In this document: positions 1 through 11,474 of the stretch, piece after piece
How the letters are laid out: each line of letters starts with the position of its first letter
How positions within the stretch are numbered: position 1 is the stretch's first letter
Source: Kocuria palustris
Lineage (GTDB): Bacteria; Actinomycetota; Actinomycetes; Actinomycetales; Micrococcaceae
Length of the DNA: 64,000 nt
Direction of reading: 5' to 3'
Assembly (NCBI RefSeq): GCF_016907795.1
Contig: NZ_JAFBCR010000001.1
Span: 620,001-684,000 of the forward strand
Made by a program: the position numbers and the translations under genes
Notes under the pieces: model-generated
Told to the model about the DNA's origin: nothing
The model's input: the letters and a program-made list of their open reading frames with translations, nothing else
The model's database searches: none

Positions 1-1861
1 GGATCTTCCCGGAGCGGGTCTTGGGCAGGGCCTCGACCACCGCGATCTGCTTGAGGTCGGCGACCGCGCCGATCTCCCGGCGCACAAGCTGCACGAGCTC
101 CTCGCTGAGCTGCTCCTGCGAGGTCTCGATGCCCTGCTTGACCACCACGTATCCGCACGGGCGCTGCCCCTTGAGCTCATCGGCCACGCCGATCACGGCG
201 CACTCGGCCACCGCGGGGTGCTGGGCCAGGGCCTGCTCGAGCGCACCGGTGGAGAGCCGGTGGCCGGAGACGTTGATGACATCGTCGGTGCGGCCCATCA
301 CGAAGACGTAGCCGTCCTCGTCGATCCGCCCGGAGTCGCCCGTGACGTAGTACCCGGGGAAGGCCTCCAGGTAGGCGCTGCGGAAGCGGTCGTCGCTGCC
401 CCACAGGGTGGCCAGCGTGCCCGGCGGCATCGGCAGGCGCACGGCGATGTTGCCCTCCTCCCCCTGCGGCACCGGCTCGCCCAGCGGATCCAGGATCTCG
501 ATCTCGTAGCCCGGGATCGGCACCGTGGAAGAGCCGGACTTCAGCGGCAGCTGCTCCAGGCCCACCGGATTGCCGCTGATGGCCCAGCCCGTCTCGGTCT
601 GCCACCAGTGATCGACCACGGGGATATCCAGCGCCCTGCCCGCCCAGCTCCAGGTCTCCGGGTCCAGGCGCTCGCCAGCCACGAACAGCGTGTCCAGGTT
701 CGACAGATCGTGCTCGGCCACCAGCTCGCCCTCGGGGTCCTGCCTGCGGATGGCCCGCAGCGCGGTGGGGGCGGTGAAGAAGGCCTTCACGCGGTGCTCG
801 GCCACCAGCCGCCAGAACGCACCGGCATCCGGGGTGCCCACCGGCTTGCCCTCGTAGAGCACGGTCGTGGCCCCGGCCAGCAGCGGCGCGTAGACGATGT
901 AGGAGTGGCCCACGACCCAGCCCACGTCCGAGGCGGTGCACATGACCTCGCCGGGGCCGATGTCGTAGATGTTGGCCATGGACCAGCTCAGCGCCACGGC
1001 GTGGCCGCCGTTGTCCCGCACGACGCCCTTGGGGCTGCCGGTCGTGCCGGAGGTGTAGAGGATGTAGAGCGGATCGGTGGCAGCGACCTCGACCGGCTCG
1101 GCAGGCTCGGCGGCCTCGACCGCCTCCTGCCAGTCCACCCACTCCAGGCCGTCGACGGCCGCGCGCTCGCGCATGCCCGCGACGTCGTGCTCGAAGCCCT
1201 CGCGCCCGACCACCAGCACCGCAGACGGCTTATGCTCGGCCATCTGCACCGCCTCCTCCACGGAGGGCAGGTACTCGATGCGTCGCTTGGGCTCCACTCC
1301 GCCGGAGGCCGTGATGACGGCGCGCGGGGCGCAGTCGTCGATCCGCACGGCGAGCTCGCGCGGGGCGAAGCCGCCGAAGACCACCGAGTGCACCGCGCCC
1401 AGCCGGGCGCAGGCCAGCATGGAGATCAGCGCCTCCGGGATCATCGGGAGGTAGATGAGCACCCGATCGCCCTTCTGCACGCCCAGCTCCCGCAGGGCCC
1501 CGGCGGCCCGCGCCACCCGGTCCTGCAGCTGGGCATAGGTGATCGTCTCCTGCCGCTCGAGCACGGCGGAGTCGTAGATGATGGCCGCCTGATCCCCGCG
1601 ACCGGCCGCGACGTGGCGGTCCACCGCATTGGCGCACGTGTTGAGCGTGGCCTCCGGGAACCAGCGGAAGATCGGGTCGCCGGAACCATCCAGCGCCCGG
1701 CTGGGCGGCGTCATCCAGTCGATGCCCTGGGCTGCCTCCAGCCAGAAGCCCTCCCGATCCTCGACGCTGCGCCGCCACGCCCCGGAGTAGGTGCCGTCGC
1801 CGGGCAGCGTGCGCTCGGCGGTTGTGGTGGGGCGGGGCTGGTCCGCGCTGTGCTGGCTCAT
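1..1861 (-). CDS. prpE: propionyl-CoA synthetase (acetyl-CoA synthetase family), 3' end outside window
   Basis: Predicted AMP-forming ligase that activates propionate to propionyl-CoA. The reading frame starts at an ATG ending at 1861, with AAGGAG just upstream, and stays open to the window edge, so about 620 codons are seen and the C terminus is cut just after the PKTRSGK motif that carries the catalytic, acetylation-regulated lysine. The ATP-binding motif YTSGTTGSPKG and the downstream HWWQTETGW segment are both present. The run EGKPVGTPD and the GSSTVPIPGYEIEILD segment look more like PrpE than Acs. It diverges from the methylcitrate operon and shares the intergenic operators, which supports propionate over acetate as substrate. 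Acs is the alternative name. Confidence 0.88.
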   Translation of the reverse strand, partial: MSQHSADQPRPTTTAERTLPGDGTYSGAWRRSVEDREGFWLEAAQGIDWMTPPSRALDGSGDPIFRWFPEATLNTCANAVDRHVAAGRGDQAAIIYDSAVLERQETITYAQLQDRVARAAGALRELGVQKGDRVLIYLPMIPEALISMLACARLGAVHSVVFGGFAPRELAVRIDDCAPRAVITASGGVEPKRRIEYLPSVEEAVQMAEHKPSAVLVVGREGFEHDVAGMRERAAVDGLEWVDWQEAVEAAEPAEPVEVAATDPLYILYTSGTTGSPKGVVRDNGGHAVALSWSMANIYDIGPGEVMCTASDVGWVVGHSYIVYAPLLAGATTVLYEGKPVGTPDAGAFWRLVAEHRVKAFFTAPTALRAIRRQDPEGELVAEHDLSNLDTLFVAGERLDPETWSWAGRALDIPVVDHWWQTETGWAISGNPVGLEQLPLKSGSSTVPIPGYEIEILDPLGEPVPQGEEGNIAVRLPMPPGTLATLWGSDDRFRSAYLEAFPGYYVTGDSGRIDEDGYVFVMGRTDDVINVSGHRLSTGALEQALAQHPAVAECAVIGVADELKGQRPCGYVVVKQGIETSQEQLSEELVQLVRREIGAVADLKQIAVVEALPKTRSGKI

Positions 1862-2006
1862 GGATGCTCCTTGTCCGTGCTGTGCGTGGCTCGTGGGCCG
1901 GTCCGGTCCGGGGCGCCGCGCAGGCAATGCACGCGGTGCGCCGCCGCCGGGCCCGCCCGGTTCCATGTCCGCCACACTAGTGACTCAGCTCACTCAGCAC
2001 CACCCC

Positions 2007-2082
2007 TGTGTATACATTGATGCCCATCGCCTGCTCGGCGACGTGACAGGAACCACGGTCCGTGGCAGGGTGTGTATACACA
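2007..2082. promoter_or_regulatory. paired operator sites in the divergent prpE / gntR-prpDBC intergenic region
   Basis: Two copies of TGTGTATACA occur at 2007-2016 and 2071-2080, 64 bp apart. The second sits in the perfect 12-bp palindrome TGTGTATACACA (2071-2082). The first continues as TT instead of CA. TGTATACA-like palindromes are typical targets of FCD-subfamily GntR regulators, and the adjacent gene encodes one. Both sites lie between divergent propionate genes, so dual control and autoregulation are likely. The binding itself is inferred. Confidence 0.65.
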
Positions 2083-2138
2083 GCAGGCGCCGCGAGCACG
2101 TCGGGCGCGCACCGAGTCCCCGGGCGGAGAGGAGCACC

Positions 2139-2795
2139 ATGCGAGCAGGTCAGCGCGTGCACCTCCAGCTGCGCACGGAGATCCTCAACGGAGATCTCGC
2201 CCCCGGGGCACCCCTGGGGGAGGTCGAGCTCTCCGAGCGCTTCGGGACCTCCCGCACGCCGGTGCGCGAGGCCCTGGGCCTGCTGGCCGCCGACGGCCTG
2301 GCCGAGCAGATCGGAGGCCGCGGCACGGCGGTCAGCCGGATCAGCGCCGCGGACATCGAGCCGCTGTTCGAGCTCCGCGAGGCCCTCGAGGTCAAGGCCG
2401 CTCGACTGGCGGCGGTGCGCTGCACGCCGGGCGACTTCGTGCACCTGGGCGAGGAGCTGCAGGGCATCTCGATCCAGCTGGACCAAGACCCCATCCCAGA
2501 CGAGTACTACGAGCTCGTCGCCCGCATGGACCAGATGATCGACGACGCCGCGGCCAACCCCTGGCTCGTCACCGCCCTGGAGACCGTGCGCACCCAGCTC
2601 ATCCGGGTGCGCCGGCTCTCGTCCCACGACCCGTCCCGGCTGGTCAGCGCCGCCCAGGAGCACGCCGCGATCGCCCGGGCCATCGCCTCCGGCTCCGAGC
2701 AGCTGGCCGAGGCCGCCGTGCGCCTGCACCTGCACCAGGCCCTGAGCGCAGCCCTCGAGAAGACCGAAACCACCGCATCAGAGAGGACGTCATGA
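2139..2795 (+). CDS. GntR-family (FCD domain) transcriptional regulator of propionate catabolism
   Basis: A 218-residue DNA-binding regulator. Residues 1-70 form the winged helix-turn-helix, with the family signature [20 protein letters not shown]. The remainder is an all-helical FCD-type effector domain starting at the [15 protein letters not shown] segment. The ATG at 2139 is chosen because GGAGAGGAG lies directly upstream and the protein then begins at the DNA-binding domain; the open frame extends further upstream without similarity. Its stop overlaps the prpD start (ATGA at 2792-2795), so it is translationally coupled to the methylcitrate genes it presumably controls through the TGTGTATACA sites. 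The ligand is not visible; methylcitrate or propionyl-CoA is a guess. Confidence 0.88.
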   Translation: MRAGQRVHLQLRTEILNGDLAPGAPLGEVELSERFGTSRTPVREALGLLAADGLAEQIGGRGTAVSRISAADIEPLFELREALEVKAARLAAVRCTPGDFVHLGEELQGISIQLDQDPIPDEYYELVARMDQMIDDAAANPWLVTALETVRTQLIRVRRLSSHDPSRLVSAAQEHAAIARAIASGSEQLAEAAVRLHLHQALSAALEKTETTASERTS

Positions 2796-4309
2796 CCGTC
2801 AACCACACCGTGAAGGTCCACCCGTCATCGGCGCAGCTGCCCCGCGAGGAGCAGCTGGCCTGGAAGATCGCCGAGGTCGCCGCCGACCCGGTGGAGGTCT
2901 CCCCCGAGGTCACCGACATGGTGATCAACCGCGTGCTGGACAACGCCTCGGTCGCCATGGCCTCCGTGAACCGCGCGCCGATCGTCTCCGCCCGCGACCA
3001 GGCCCTGCGCCACCGCCCGGCCTCGGACGCCCGCGGCGCGCAGGTCTTCGGCGTGGACTCGGCCACCGCGGTCTCCCCCGAGTGGGCTGCCTGGGCCAAC
3101 GGCGTGGCCGTGCGCGAGCTCGACTTCCACGACACCTTCCTGGCCGCGGAGTACTCCCACCCCGGCGACAACATCCCGCCGATCCTCGCAGTGGCCCAGC
3201 ACACCGGCGCCAGCGGCGCGGACCTGGTCCGCGGCATCGCCACCGGCTATGAGATCCAGGTCGATCTGACCAAGGCCATCTGCCTGCACGCCCACAAGAT
3301 CGACCACGTGGCCCACCTGGGCCCCTCCGCGGCAGCCGGCATCGGCACGCTGCTGCACCTGGCCCCGTCCGTGATCTTCCACGCGATCGGCCAGGCCCTG
3401 CACACCACCACGGCCACCCGCCAGTCCCGCAAGGGCGAGATCTCCACCTGGAAGGCCCACGCCCCGGCCTTCGCCGGCAAGATGGCCGTGGAGGCCGTCG
3501 ATCGCGCCATGCGCGGGCAGACCTCCCCCACTCCCATCTGGGAGGGCGAGGACGGCGTGATCGCCTGGCTGCTGGACGGCAAGGACGCCTCCTACGAGGT
3601 CCCGCTGCCGGGTCCGAGCGAGGCCAAGCGCGCCATCCTGGACACCTACACCAAGGAGCACTCCGCCGAGTACCAGGCCCAGGCCTGGATCGACCTGGCG
3701 CGGCGCCTGCACTCCGAGCACCCGGAGATCGCGAACGCGGACAACGTCGACTCGATCGTGCTGCACACCTCGCACCACACCCACTACGTCATCGGCTCCG
3801 GCGCCAACGATCCGCAGAAGTACGACCCCAAGGCCTCTCGCGAGACCCTGGATCACTCGATCCCGTACATCTTCACCGTGGCGCTGCAGGACGGCGAATG
3901 GAACCACTCGGCCTCCTACGCCCCCGAGCGCGCGGGCCGTCCGGAGACGGTCGCCCTGTGGAACAAGGTCACCACGCAGGAGGATCCGGAGTGGACCCGC
4001 CGCTACCACTCCCTGGACATCTCCGAGAAGGCCTTCGGCGGCCGTGCGGAGATCACCCTCACCGACGGCACCCGGATCGTCGAGGAGATCGCCGTGGCGG
4101 ACGCCCACCCGCTCGGCGCCCGTCCGTTCGCCCGCGAGCAGTACCTGACCAAGCTTCGCTCGCTGGCCGGGGGCGTCGTGGCGGAATCCGAGCTCGAGCG
4201 CTTCATCCAGGCGGCCGAGGAGCTGCCCAGCCTGGAGACGGGCGATCTCGGCGCGCTGAACATCCTGGCCTCCGTCGACCTGGCCACCGGACCCGAGGGG
4301 ATCTTCTGA
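2792..4309 (+). CDS. prpD: 2-methylcitrate dehydratase
   Basis: A 505-residue MmgE/PrpD-family protein, the usual length. It dehydrates 2-methylcitrate in the methylcitrate cycle in the cytoplasm. Family features seen include the early [13 protein letters not shown] segment, the [17 protein letters not shown] stretch and the [23 protein letters not shown] region. The start overlaps the gntR stop by four bases and its stop (TGA, 4307-4309) overlaps the ATG of prpB, so the operon is tightly coupled. The assignment rests on the family plus the complete prpD-prpB-prpC set. Confidence 0.95.
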   Translation: MTVNHTVKVHPSSAQLPREEQLAWKIAEVAADPVEVSPEVTDMVINRVLDNASVAMASVNRAPIVSARDQALRHRPASDARGAQVFGVDSATAVSPEWAAWANGVAVRELDFHDTFLAAEYSHPGDNIPPILAVAQHTGASGADLVRGIATGYEIQVDLTKAICLHAHKIDHVAHLGPSAAAGIGTLLHLAPSVIFHAIGQALHTTTATRQSRKGEISTWKAHAPAFAGKMAVEAVDRAMRGQTSPTPIWEGEDGVIAWLLDGKDASYEVPLPGPSEAKRAILDTYTKEHSAEYQAQAWIDLARRLHSEHPEIANADNVDSIVLHTSHHTHYVIGSGANDPQKYDPKASRETLDHSIPYIFTVALQDGEWNHSASYAPERAGRPETVALWNKVTTQEDPEWTRRYHSLDISEKAFGGRAEITLTDGTRIVEEIAVADAHPLGARPFAREQYLTKLRSLAGGVVAESELERFIQAAEELPSLETGDLGALNILASVDLATGPEGIF

Positions 4310-5214
4310 TGCTGTACTCCCACGTCACCGCAAGTGAGAAGCGCAAGCGCTTCCGCGAGCTGCTCGCCGAGGGCCGCTGCGTCCAGTTCCCCGGCACGTT
4401 CACGCCGCTGGCCACGTCGATGATCCAGGAGAAGGGCTTCGACGGCGTCTACATCTCCGGCGGCGTCCTGGCCAACGAACTCGGCCTTCCGGACATCGGG
4501 CTGACCACGCTCACCGAGGTGGCGACCCGCGGCGGGCAGATCGCCCGCACCACGGACCTGCCCACCCTGATCGACGCCGACACCGGGTTCGGCGAGGCCA
4601 TGAACGTAGCCCGCACCATCCAGGAGCTCGAGAACGCCGGGCTGTCCGGGTGCCACCTGGAGGACCAGGTCAACCCCAAGCGCTGCGGGCACCTGGACGG
4701 CAAGGCCGTCGTGGACCAGGACACCGCCGTGCAGCGACTGCAGGCCGCCGCCAAGGCACGGCGCGATCCGGATTTCGTGCTCATGGCCCGCACCGACATC
4801 CGCGCAGTGGACACCCTCGAGGCCACGATCGAGCGTGCCCAGGCGCTGGTCGAGGCCGGCGCGGACGCGATCTTCCCGGAGGCCATGAAGGACCTCTCCG
4901 AGTTCGAGGCCGTCGCCTCGGCACTCGACGTGCCGGTGCTGGCGAACATGACGGAGTTCGGCAAGTCCGAGCTGTTCACGGTCCAGCAGCTGCAGGACGC
5001 CGGGGTCTCCATGGTCATCTACCCCGTCTCCGCACAGCGCGCAGCCATGGGTGCGGTCGAGCGCCTGCTCGACACCATCCGGCAGGACGGCACCCAGCAG
5101 GCCGCTGTGCCCCAGATGCAGACGCGAGCGCGTCTGTACGAGACCGTCGACTACGACGGCTACAACCAGTTCGACAGCCAGGTCTTCGCATTCGACGTCC
5201 CAGGAGGCAAGTGA
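4309..5214 (+). CDS. prpB: methylisocitrate lyase
   Basis: A 301-residue member of the isocitrate lyase/PEP mutase superfamily. It cleaves 2-methylisocitrate to succinate and pyruvate. The family signature is clear: the metal-binding DADTGFGEAMNVARTI segment, the EDQVNPKRCGHLDGK segment with the active-site cysteine in KRCGH, and the ARTDIRAVD strand. Start and stop codons overlap those of prpD and prpC by one base each, as expected for genes that must be made in balanced amounts. Confidence 0.96.
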   Translation: MLYSHVTASEKRKRFRELLAEGRCVQFPGTFTPLATSMIQEKGFDGVYISGGVLANELGLPDIGLTTLTEVATRGGQIARTTDLPTLIDADTGFGEAMNVARTIQELENAGLSGCHLEDQVNPKRCGHLDGKAVVDQDTAVQRLQAAAKARRDPDFVLMARTDIRAVDTLEATIERAQALVEAGADAIFPEAMKDLSEFEAVASALDVPVLANMTEFGKSELFTVQQLQDAGVSMVIYPVSAQRAAMGAVERLLDTIRQDGTQQAAVPQMQTRARLYETVDYDGYNQFDSQVFAFDVPGGK

Positions 5215-6374
5215 TGAGCACTGCAGATCAGTCCACCCAGGAGCCCGAGGTCCACAAGGGCCTGGCCGGCGTCGTCGCCGATGTCACGGCCGTCTCCAAG
5301 GTCAACCCCGAGTCCAACTCCTTGCTCTACCGCGGCTATCCCGTCCAGGAGCTGGCGGCCTCGCGCACGATCGAGGAGGTCGCGCTGCTGCTGTGGAACG
5401 GCGAGCTGCCCACCGCGCAGGAGCTGACGGAGTTCGAGGAGTTCGAGCGGGCGCACCGCGACCTGAGCCCCGAGCTCAAGGCCGTGATCGACGCCCTGCC
5501 CACGGACTGCCACCCCATGGACGTGTGCCGCACCGCGATCTCCGTCCTGGGCGCCCAGCACCCCAAGGCCGAGGACGCCTCCCCCGAGGCGGAGCTGGAG
5601 AAGTCCAAGGCGCTGTTCGCGGCCATGCCCGCGGTGGTCTGCTACGACCAGCGCCGCCGCCACGGCAAGGGCCCGATCTCCGCCCGCGATGACCTCAGCT
5701 ACAGCGAGAACCTGCTGTGGATGGCCTTCGGCGAGGAGGCCGATCCGGAGGTCGTCGACGCCTTCAACGTGTCGATGATCCTGTACGCCGAGCACTCCTT
5801 CAACGCCTCGACCTTCACGGCGCGCGTGATCACCTCCACGCTGGCGGACCTGCACAGCGCCGTGGTCGGTGCGGTCGGCGCGCTCAAGGGCCCGCTGCAC
5901 GGCGGCGCCAACGAGGCCGTCATGCACACCTTCCAGGAGCTCGGCATCCGCAAGGACGAGTCGGAGGAAGACGCCGAGAAGCGGGCCAAGGAGTGGATGG
6001 ACCAGGCCCTGGCCGAGAAGAAGAAGGTCATGGGCTTCGGCCACCGCGTGTACAAGAACGGCGACTCGCGCGTGCCGACCATGCAGGACGCCCTGTTCCG
6101 CATGCTCGATCACTACGACCGCCGCGAGATCCTGGGCCTCTACAACGGCCTGGCCCGGTCCATGGACGAGGCCAAGCAGATCAAGCCAAACCTGGACTAC
6201 CCGGCCGGGCCCACGTACTGGCTCATGGGCTTCGACATCCCCACCTTCACCCCGCTGTTCGTGTGCGCCCGCCTCACCGGGTGGACCGCGCACATCATGG
6301 AGCAGCGTGCCGCGAACTCGCTGATCCGGCCGCTGTCGGCCTACAACGGCCCCGACGAGCGCCACCTGGACTGA
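5214..6374 (+). CDS. prpC: 2-methylcitrate synthase (citrate synthase family)
   Basis: A 386-residue citrate-synthase-fold protein that condenses propionyl-CoA with oxaloacetate. Active-site segments are recognisable: the histidine in GGANEAVMHTF, and MGFGHRVYKNGDSRVP with the second catalytic histidine. The ATG at 5214 overlaps the prpB stop by one base and follows AGGAGGCAAG. It is last in the operon and is followed after 16 bases by a strong hairpin. Context makes it a methylcitrate synthase rather than the housekeeping citrate synthase, though such enzymes often accept both substrates. Confidence 0.94.
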   Translation: MSTADQSTQEPEVHKGLAGVVADVTAVSKVNPESNSLLYRGYPVQELAASRTIEEVALLLWNGELPTAQELTEFEEFERAHRDLSPELKAVIDALPTDCHPMDVCRTAISVLGAQHPKAEDASPEAELEKSKALFAAMPAVVCYDQRRRHGKGPISARDDLSYSENLLWMAFGEEADPEVVDAFNVSMILYAEHSFNASTFTARVITSTLADLHSAVVGAVGALKGPLHGGANEAVMHTFQELGIRKDESEEDAEKRAKEWMDQALAEKKKVMGFGHRVYKNGDSRVPTMQDALFRMLDHYDRREILGLYNGLARSMDEAKQIKPNLDYPAGPTYWLMGFDIPTFTPLFVCARLTGWTAHIMEQRAANSLIRPLSAYNGPDERHLD

Positions 6375-6390
6375 TCCTCGATCCGTCCTG

Positions 6391-6430
6391 ACCGGGCCCC
6401 GCCGATCCCCAACGATCGGCGGGGCCCGGT
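6391..6430 (+). terminator. terminator hairpin after prpC
   Basis: Perfect 17-bp stem: 6391-6407 (ACCGGGCCCCGCCGATC) pairs with 6414-6430 around a six-base loop. There is no U-tract after it, as is common in GC-rich actinobacteria. It closes the gntR-prpDBC operon. Confidence 0.8.
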
Positions 6431-6446
6431 CCGTTCGGGGACTTGC

Positions 6447-6501
6447 TCGTCGGGACCCGACGACAGCGCCTCGCCTCCGGCTCCCACAGAACACGGCGAG
6501 G
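6447..6501 (+). promoter_or_regulatory. palindromes upstream of the GNAT-FUSC pair
   Basis: An 8+1+8 palindrome (TCGTCGGG-A-CCCGACGA, 6447-6463) and a separate inverted repeat CCTCGCC (6469-6475) / GGCGAGG (6495-6501) lie in the short gap before the gene at 6535. They could be operator sites or part of the prpC terminator region. No regulator gene is adjacent to test the idea. Confidence 0.3.
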
Positions 6502-6534
6502 GGACGCCGTCCGGATCTTCGTAGACTCTTCGTC

Positions 6535-6915
6535 ATGCTCGAACTGCACCGCGCCACCGCCGACGACCTGACCGACCCGGTGCTGGACTCCCTCACCCGC
6601 ATGATCGGCGGCTTCGTCAGCGACGGCGCAGCCCTCGGCTGGACCGACCCGCCCGCGCGGGAAGAGCTCGAGGACCTGCTGCGCGGCATCGTCGACGGCC
6701 CTGCCCACGACGCCTGCGGTCTGCGCCTGCGGCTGGAGCAGGCGCAGACCGCAGGCATCGAGCACCTCACCCTCGACCTGCGCGAGGGCAATGAGCGAGC
6801 CCAGCATCTCTACGCCTCGGAGGGCTTCCGGGAGTACGGCCGATTGGCGGACTTCGTGGCACCCGGCGACGGCACCCGCTGCGCCAAGATCTTCATGGTC
6901 CGCTCCTTCGCATGA
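6535..6915 (+). CDS. GNAT-like acetyltransferase lacking its acetyl-CoA-binding centre
   Basis: A 126-residue frame. Both ends resemble one family of about 160-170-residue N-acetyltransferases: the N-terminal ALGWTDPPAREELEDLLRGIV segment and the C-terminal HLTLDLREGNERAQHLYASEGF and FREYGRLADFVA segments. The middle, where the beta-strand pair and the RxxGxG/A acetyl-CoA loop should be, is missing. At that junction (residues 60-75) the DNA is a perfect inverted repeat, 6712-6730 against 6738-6756 with a 7-base loop. The gene was probably internally deleted and is unlikely to be an active acetyltransferase. No good ribosome-binding site precedes it. Its stop overlaps the start of the next gene. 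Confidence 0.6.
   Translation: MLELHRATADDLTDPVLDSLTRMIGGFVSDGAALGWTDPPAREELEDLLRGIVDGPAHDACGLRLRLEQAQTAGIEHLTLDLREGNERAQHLYASEGFREYGRLADFVAPGDGTRCAKIFMVRSFA
6712..6756. repeat. perfect 19-bp inverted repeat inside the GNAT gene
   Basis: 6712-6730 (GCCTGCGGTCTGCGCCTGC) is exactly the reverse complement of 6738-6756, with the spacer GGCTGGA between them. It falls where the acetyltransferase motif A should be encoded. A hairpin this strong inside a coding sequence is unusual and may mark a deletion or template-switch junction. Confidence 0.9.
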
Positions 6916-7973
6916 TCGTGAAGAGCCACCTCCAGGACTTCCTCCATGTCCCCTCCGGGCGCGGTCACCGCGGGCCTGCCGCACGCGTGGGGATCGGCAT
7001 CGCGCTGCCCCTTCTGGCCGTCGTCCTGCTCGGGCGACTGGATCTGTGCGTGCACGTGATCTTCGGATCGCTCACGGGTGTGTTCGGACGCGCGGATGCA
7101 CCGCGCCTGCGCTTCCAGCACCTGGCGATCGCAGGGGCGCTCATGAGCGGCAGCGTCATCGCCGGGGCGGCCTCGGCCAGCGCCGGGCTCGGCCCCTGGG
7201 CTGTGACGTTCGCAGCCGTCGTCGTGGCCGCCGTGCTGTCCGTCGTCTCGGACCGGCTGCAGCTGCGCCCGGCCGGCCCCTTCTTCTACCTGTACGCCTT
7301 CACCACCGTCGCCGGTGTGCCCGGACAGGGACGGCTCGGGGAGGCCGCCCTCGCCGCCGTGGCGAGTGCGGCGCTCGTCGTGGTGCTGGGATTCCTCCTG
7401 GCCACTCCGCCCCGCAGCGCGCCCGACGGCATGGCGGCCCCGCCCCTGCAGCCGGTGGCCTGGCCCGAGGCGCTGGCGCGGGCCTCTCGCTATGCCGTCG
7501 CCGTCGGCCTTGCCGGTGCGGCGGCCACCGCCAGCGGCCTGGGCCATTACCACTGGGCGATCCTGGCGGCGACCGCTCCGATCGCCGCTGCGGATCTCGC
7601 CGGGGCGGCGAACCGGGTGGTCCACAGCGTCATCGGCACCTTCGCCGGCGTGGCCCTGACCGGTCTCCTCCTGCTGATCGACTGGAGCCCGCTGGGCCTG
7701 GCCCTGCTGCTGGCGGCGCTGCAGTTCGCCAACGAGCTCTACGCGGTGCGCCACTACAGCCTGGCCCTGGTATTCCTCACGCCGGTGGCGCTGATGATGA
7801 CGAGCTTCGTGGTCGCCACCCCCGCCCGCGAACTGATCGGCGATCGCGTCGTGGAGACGGGCATTGGAGCCGCCCTTGCCCTGCTGCTGGTCGGTGCCAC
7901 CAGCGGGATGCGCAGCCTCAGCGGGCGCGCGGGTGGGCCATGGCCCACACCTCGCGCAGAGAATCGGCCGTGA
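6912..7973 (+). CDS. FUSC-family integral membrane protein
   Basis: A 353-residue, strongly hydrophobic protein in two halves, each with several membrane segments (about residues 20-165 and 195-345), joined by a short cytoplasmic linker near 170-190. The second half contains the [13 protein letters not shown] motif, like the HxxWaxLTa motif of fusaric-acid-resistance (FUSC) exporters. It probably exports or gates small organic or aromatic acids; the substrate is unknown. Its start overlaps the preceding stop (ATGA), so it is coupled to the shortened GNAT gene. Its last 56 bases overlap the convergent 3' end of xerD; an earlier true end is not possible because the frame stays open to 7973. Confidence 0.75.
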   Translation: MIVKSHLQDFLHVPSGRGHRGPAARVGIGIALPLLAVVLLGRLDLCVHVIFGSLTGVFGRADAPRLRFQHLAIAGALMSGSVIAGAASASAGLGPWAVTFAAVVVAAVLSVVSDRLQLRPAGPFFYLYAFTTVAGVPGQGRLGEAALAAVASAALVVVLGFLLATPPRSAPDGMAAPPLQPVAWPEALARASRYAVAVGLAGAAATASGLGHYHWAILAATAPIAAADLAGAANRVVHSVIGTFAGVALTGLLLLIDWSPLGLALLLAALQFANELYAVRHYSLALVFLTPVALMMTSFVVATPARELIGDRVVETGIGAALALLLVGATSGMRSLSGRAGGPWPTPRAENRP

Positions 7974-8958
7974 CCAGCGTGTAGACCTGCGTGGTCGTCA
8001 CCGAGGCGTGCCCCAGCAGCTCCTGGACCACCCGCAGATCCGCCCCGCCCTCGAGCAGGTGCGTGGCGAAGGAATGGCGCAGCGTGTGCGGGCTGACCTC
8101 CACGCCCTCGGCACTCAGCCCTGCGGCCTCGGCGGCCTGGGCCACCGTGTTCCACACCGTCTGCCGGGAGATCCGCCCGCCGCGCTGATTGAGGAAGACC
8201 GCGGCATCGGCCTTCCCCTTGGCCGCCAGCTCCGGCCGGCCGCGCACCATCCACGCCTCCAGCGCGGCGACGGCGGGCCGTCCCAGCGGCACCATGCGCT
8301 GCTTGGAGCCCTTGCCGAACAGCCGCAGGAACGGCAGCCTCGACGGCTGCTCCCCCGACCTCAGCGCCGCCGACAGGTCGTCGACGTCCAGGCCGATGAC
8401 CTCGGAGGCGCGCGCCCCCGTGGAGTAGAGGACCTCGAGCAGCGCCCGATCGCGCAGCCCGGCAGGCGTGGACGGATCCGGCGCCTCGAGCAGCCGCGTG
8501 ATCCGCTCGGCGGAGATCGCCTTGGGCAGCCGCGTCCCCGGCGTGGGCGGCGGGACCTGGGCGGCGGGATCGTGCTCGGTGAGATCCTCGAGCAGCCAGA
8601 AGCGATGCGCACCGCGCACCGCCACCACGACCCGGGCGGCGCTGCGAGCGCTCAGCCCCGCGCCGTCAGCACCGCCGTCGGCCGCCTCCTTCGGCGGTGC
8701 CGGGCGCTGCAGCCAGCGCACGAAGCCGGTGACATGGGCGACCGTGATCTCCCGCGGATCATCGACCGGTGGTGCCTGCGCGCCGTCGCCGATCTCCGTC
8801 ACGAAGCGGACGTAGCGCGCCAGATCCCGCCGGTACGCCGCCAGGGTGTTGGCCGCCAGGCCTCGCTCGACCGCCAAGTGCTGCAGATAGCGCTCGACCG
8901 CCCGCTGCACCCCTGAGGGGGAAGCGGGCGGTCGAGACGCGAGGGACACCGGAGACAC
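7918..8958 (-). CDS. xerD: site-specific tyrosine recombinase XerD
   Basis: A 346-residue chromosome-dimer resolvase that acts with XerC and FtsK at dif. An N-terminal SAM-like core-binding domain (about 15-130) precedes the catalytic domain. Active-site residues are visible: R183 in TGARASEV, the lysine in GKGSKQR near 216, H291 and R294 in [11 protein letters not shown]317 in LGHASVTTT and nucleophile Y326 in QVYTLV. It is the last gene of the long minus-strand operon and follows the Nudix gene after 21 bases. Position and sequence fit housekeeping XerD rather than a phage integrase. Confidence 0.93.
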   Translation of the reverse strand: MSPVSLASRPPASPSGVQRAVERYLQHLAVERGLAANTLAAYRRDLARYVRFVTEIGDGAQAPPVDDPREITVAHVTGFVRWLQRPAPPKEAADGGADGAGLSARSAARVVVAVRGAHRFWLLEDLTEHDPAAQVPPPTPGTRLPKAISAERITRLLEAPDPSTPAGLRDRALLEVLYSTGARASEVIGLDVDDLSAALRSGEQPSRLPFLRLFGKGSKQRMVPLGRPAVAALEAWMVRGRPELAAKGKADAAVFLNQRGGRISRQTVWNTVAQAAEAAGLSAEGVEVSPHTLRHSFATHLLEGGADLRVVQELLGHASVTTTQVYTLVTADSLREVWAMAHPRAR

Positions 8959-8979
8959 CTGGATGCCGAGGACGACGCC

Positions 8980-9675
8980 TCAGCGGGCATCCGGCGGCGT
9001 GATGGTGGCGGGAGTCACCCCGTCGGTGCCGCGCAGCCCGGGATGGGCAGGCCACGCGGCATCGGCCGGGCGCAGCGAGGACCAGCCTGCGGCGCGCGAG
9101 GCGTGGGCGGCCAGCACCCCGGTGACCAGGTTGGGGTTGTGCAGGCTGCCGTCGAGCACGGCCGCCACGGCGTCGTCGAGCGGGACCCACGTGGCGACGA
9201 TCTCGGACTCCTCATCCTCGCGCTCGAACTCCTGCTCCAGGGTGGTGAGCTCCCGTGCCAGGTAGATCCGCAGAGACTCCGCTGAGGAGCCGGGGCTGTT
9301 GTGGAACTCGACCAGGGTGTCGAGGCGCCCGGCGGACAGGTCCGCCTCCTCCCCCAACTCGCGAGCCGCGGCCTTGGCCGGGTGCTCGCCCTCCACATCG
9401 AGGATGCCTGCGGGGATCTCCCACTGCGTCATCCCCACGGGGTGGCGGTACTGGCGGATGAGCAGGACGCGATCCTGATCGTCCAAGGCCAGGATCGCCA
9501 CAGCACCGGGGTGGGTGATGAAGTCGCGGGTCATTCGGGGACCGTCGTGGGAGAGCTCCACCTGCTCCGAGACGACGTCCCAGATCCGGCCCTCGTAGAC
9601 CGTCTCGGAAGCCAGGACGCGCCGCGGATCCACGCGATCCGTCAGCTCCCCGGCACCCAGTTCCACGAACTCCAT
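8980..9675 (-). CDS. Nudix hydrolase, ADP-ribose pyrophosphatase type
   Basis: A 231-residue protein. A central Nudix box, GILDVEGEHP followed by AAARELGEEADL, lies around residues 95-120 and supplies the metal-binding glutamates. The preceding RVLLIRQYRHPVG and the PAGILDVEGE form are typical of ADP-ribose pyrophosphatases that clear free ADP-ribose. The ATG ending at 9675 puts the start five bases after the pyrG stop; a longer open frame reaches upstream into pyrG and is not real. The same neighbourhood, recN-pyrG-Nudix-xerD, is conserved in actinobacteria. Confidence 0.88.
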   Translation of the reverse strand: MEFVELGAGELTDRVDPRRVLASETVYEGRIWDVVSEQVELSHDGPRMTRDFITHPGAVAILALDDQDRVLLIRQYRHPVGMTQWEIPAGILDVEGEHPAKAAARELGEEADLSAGRLDTLVEFHNSPGSSAESLRIYLARELTTLEQEFEREDEESEIVATWVPLDDAVAAVLDGSLHNPNLVTGVLAAHASRAAGWSSLRPADAAWPAHPGLRGTDGVTPATITPPDAR

Positions 9676-9680
9676 GGGGC

Positions 9681-11474
<1,794 letters not shown>

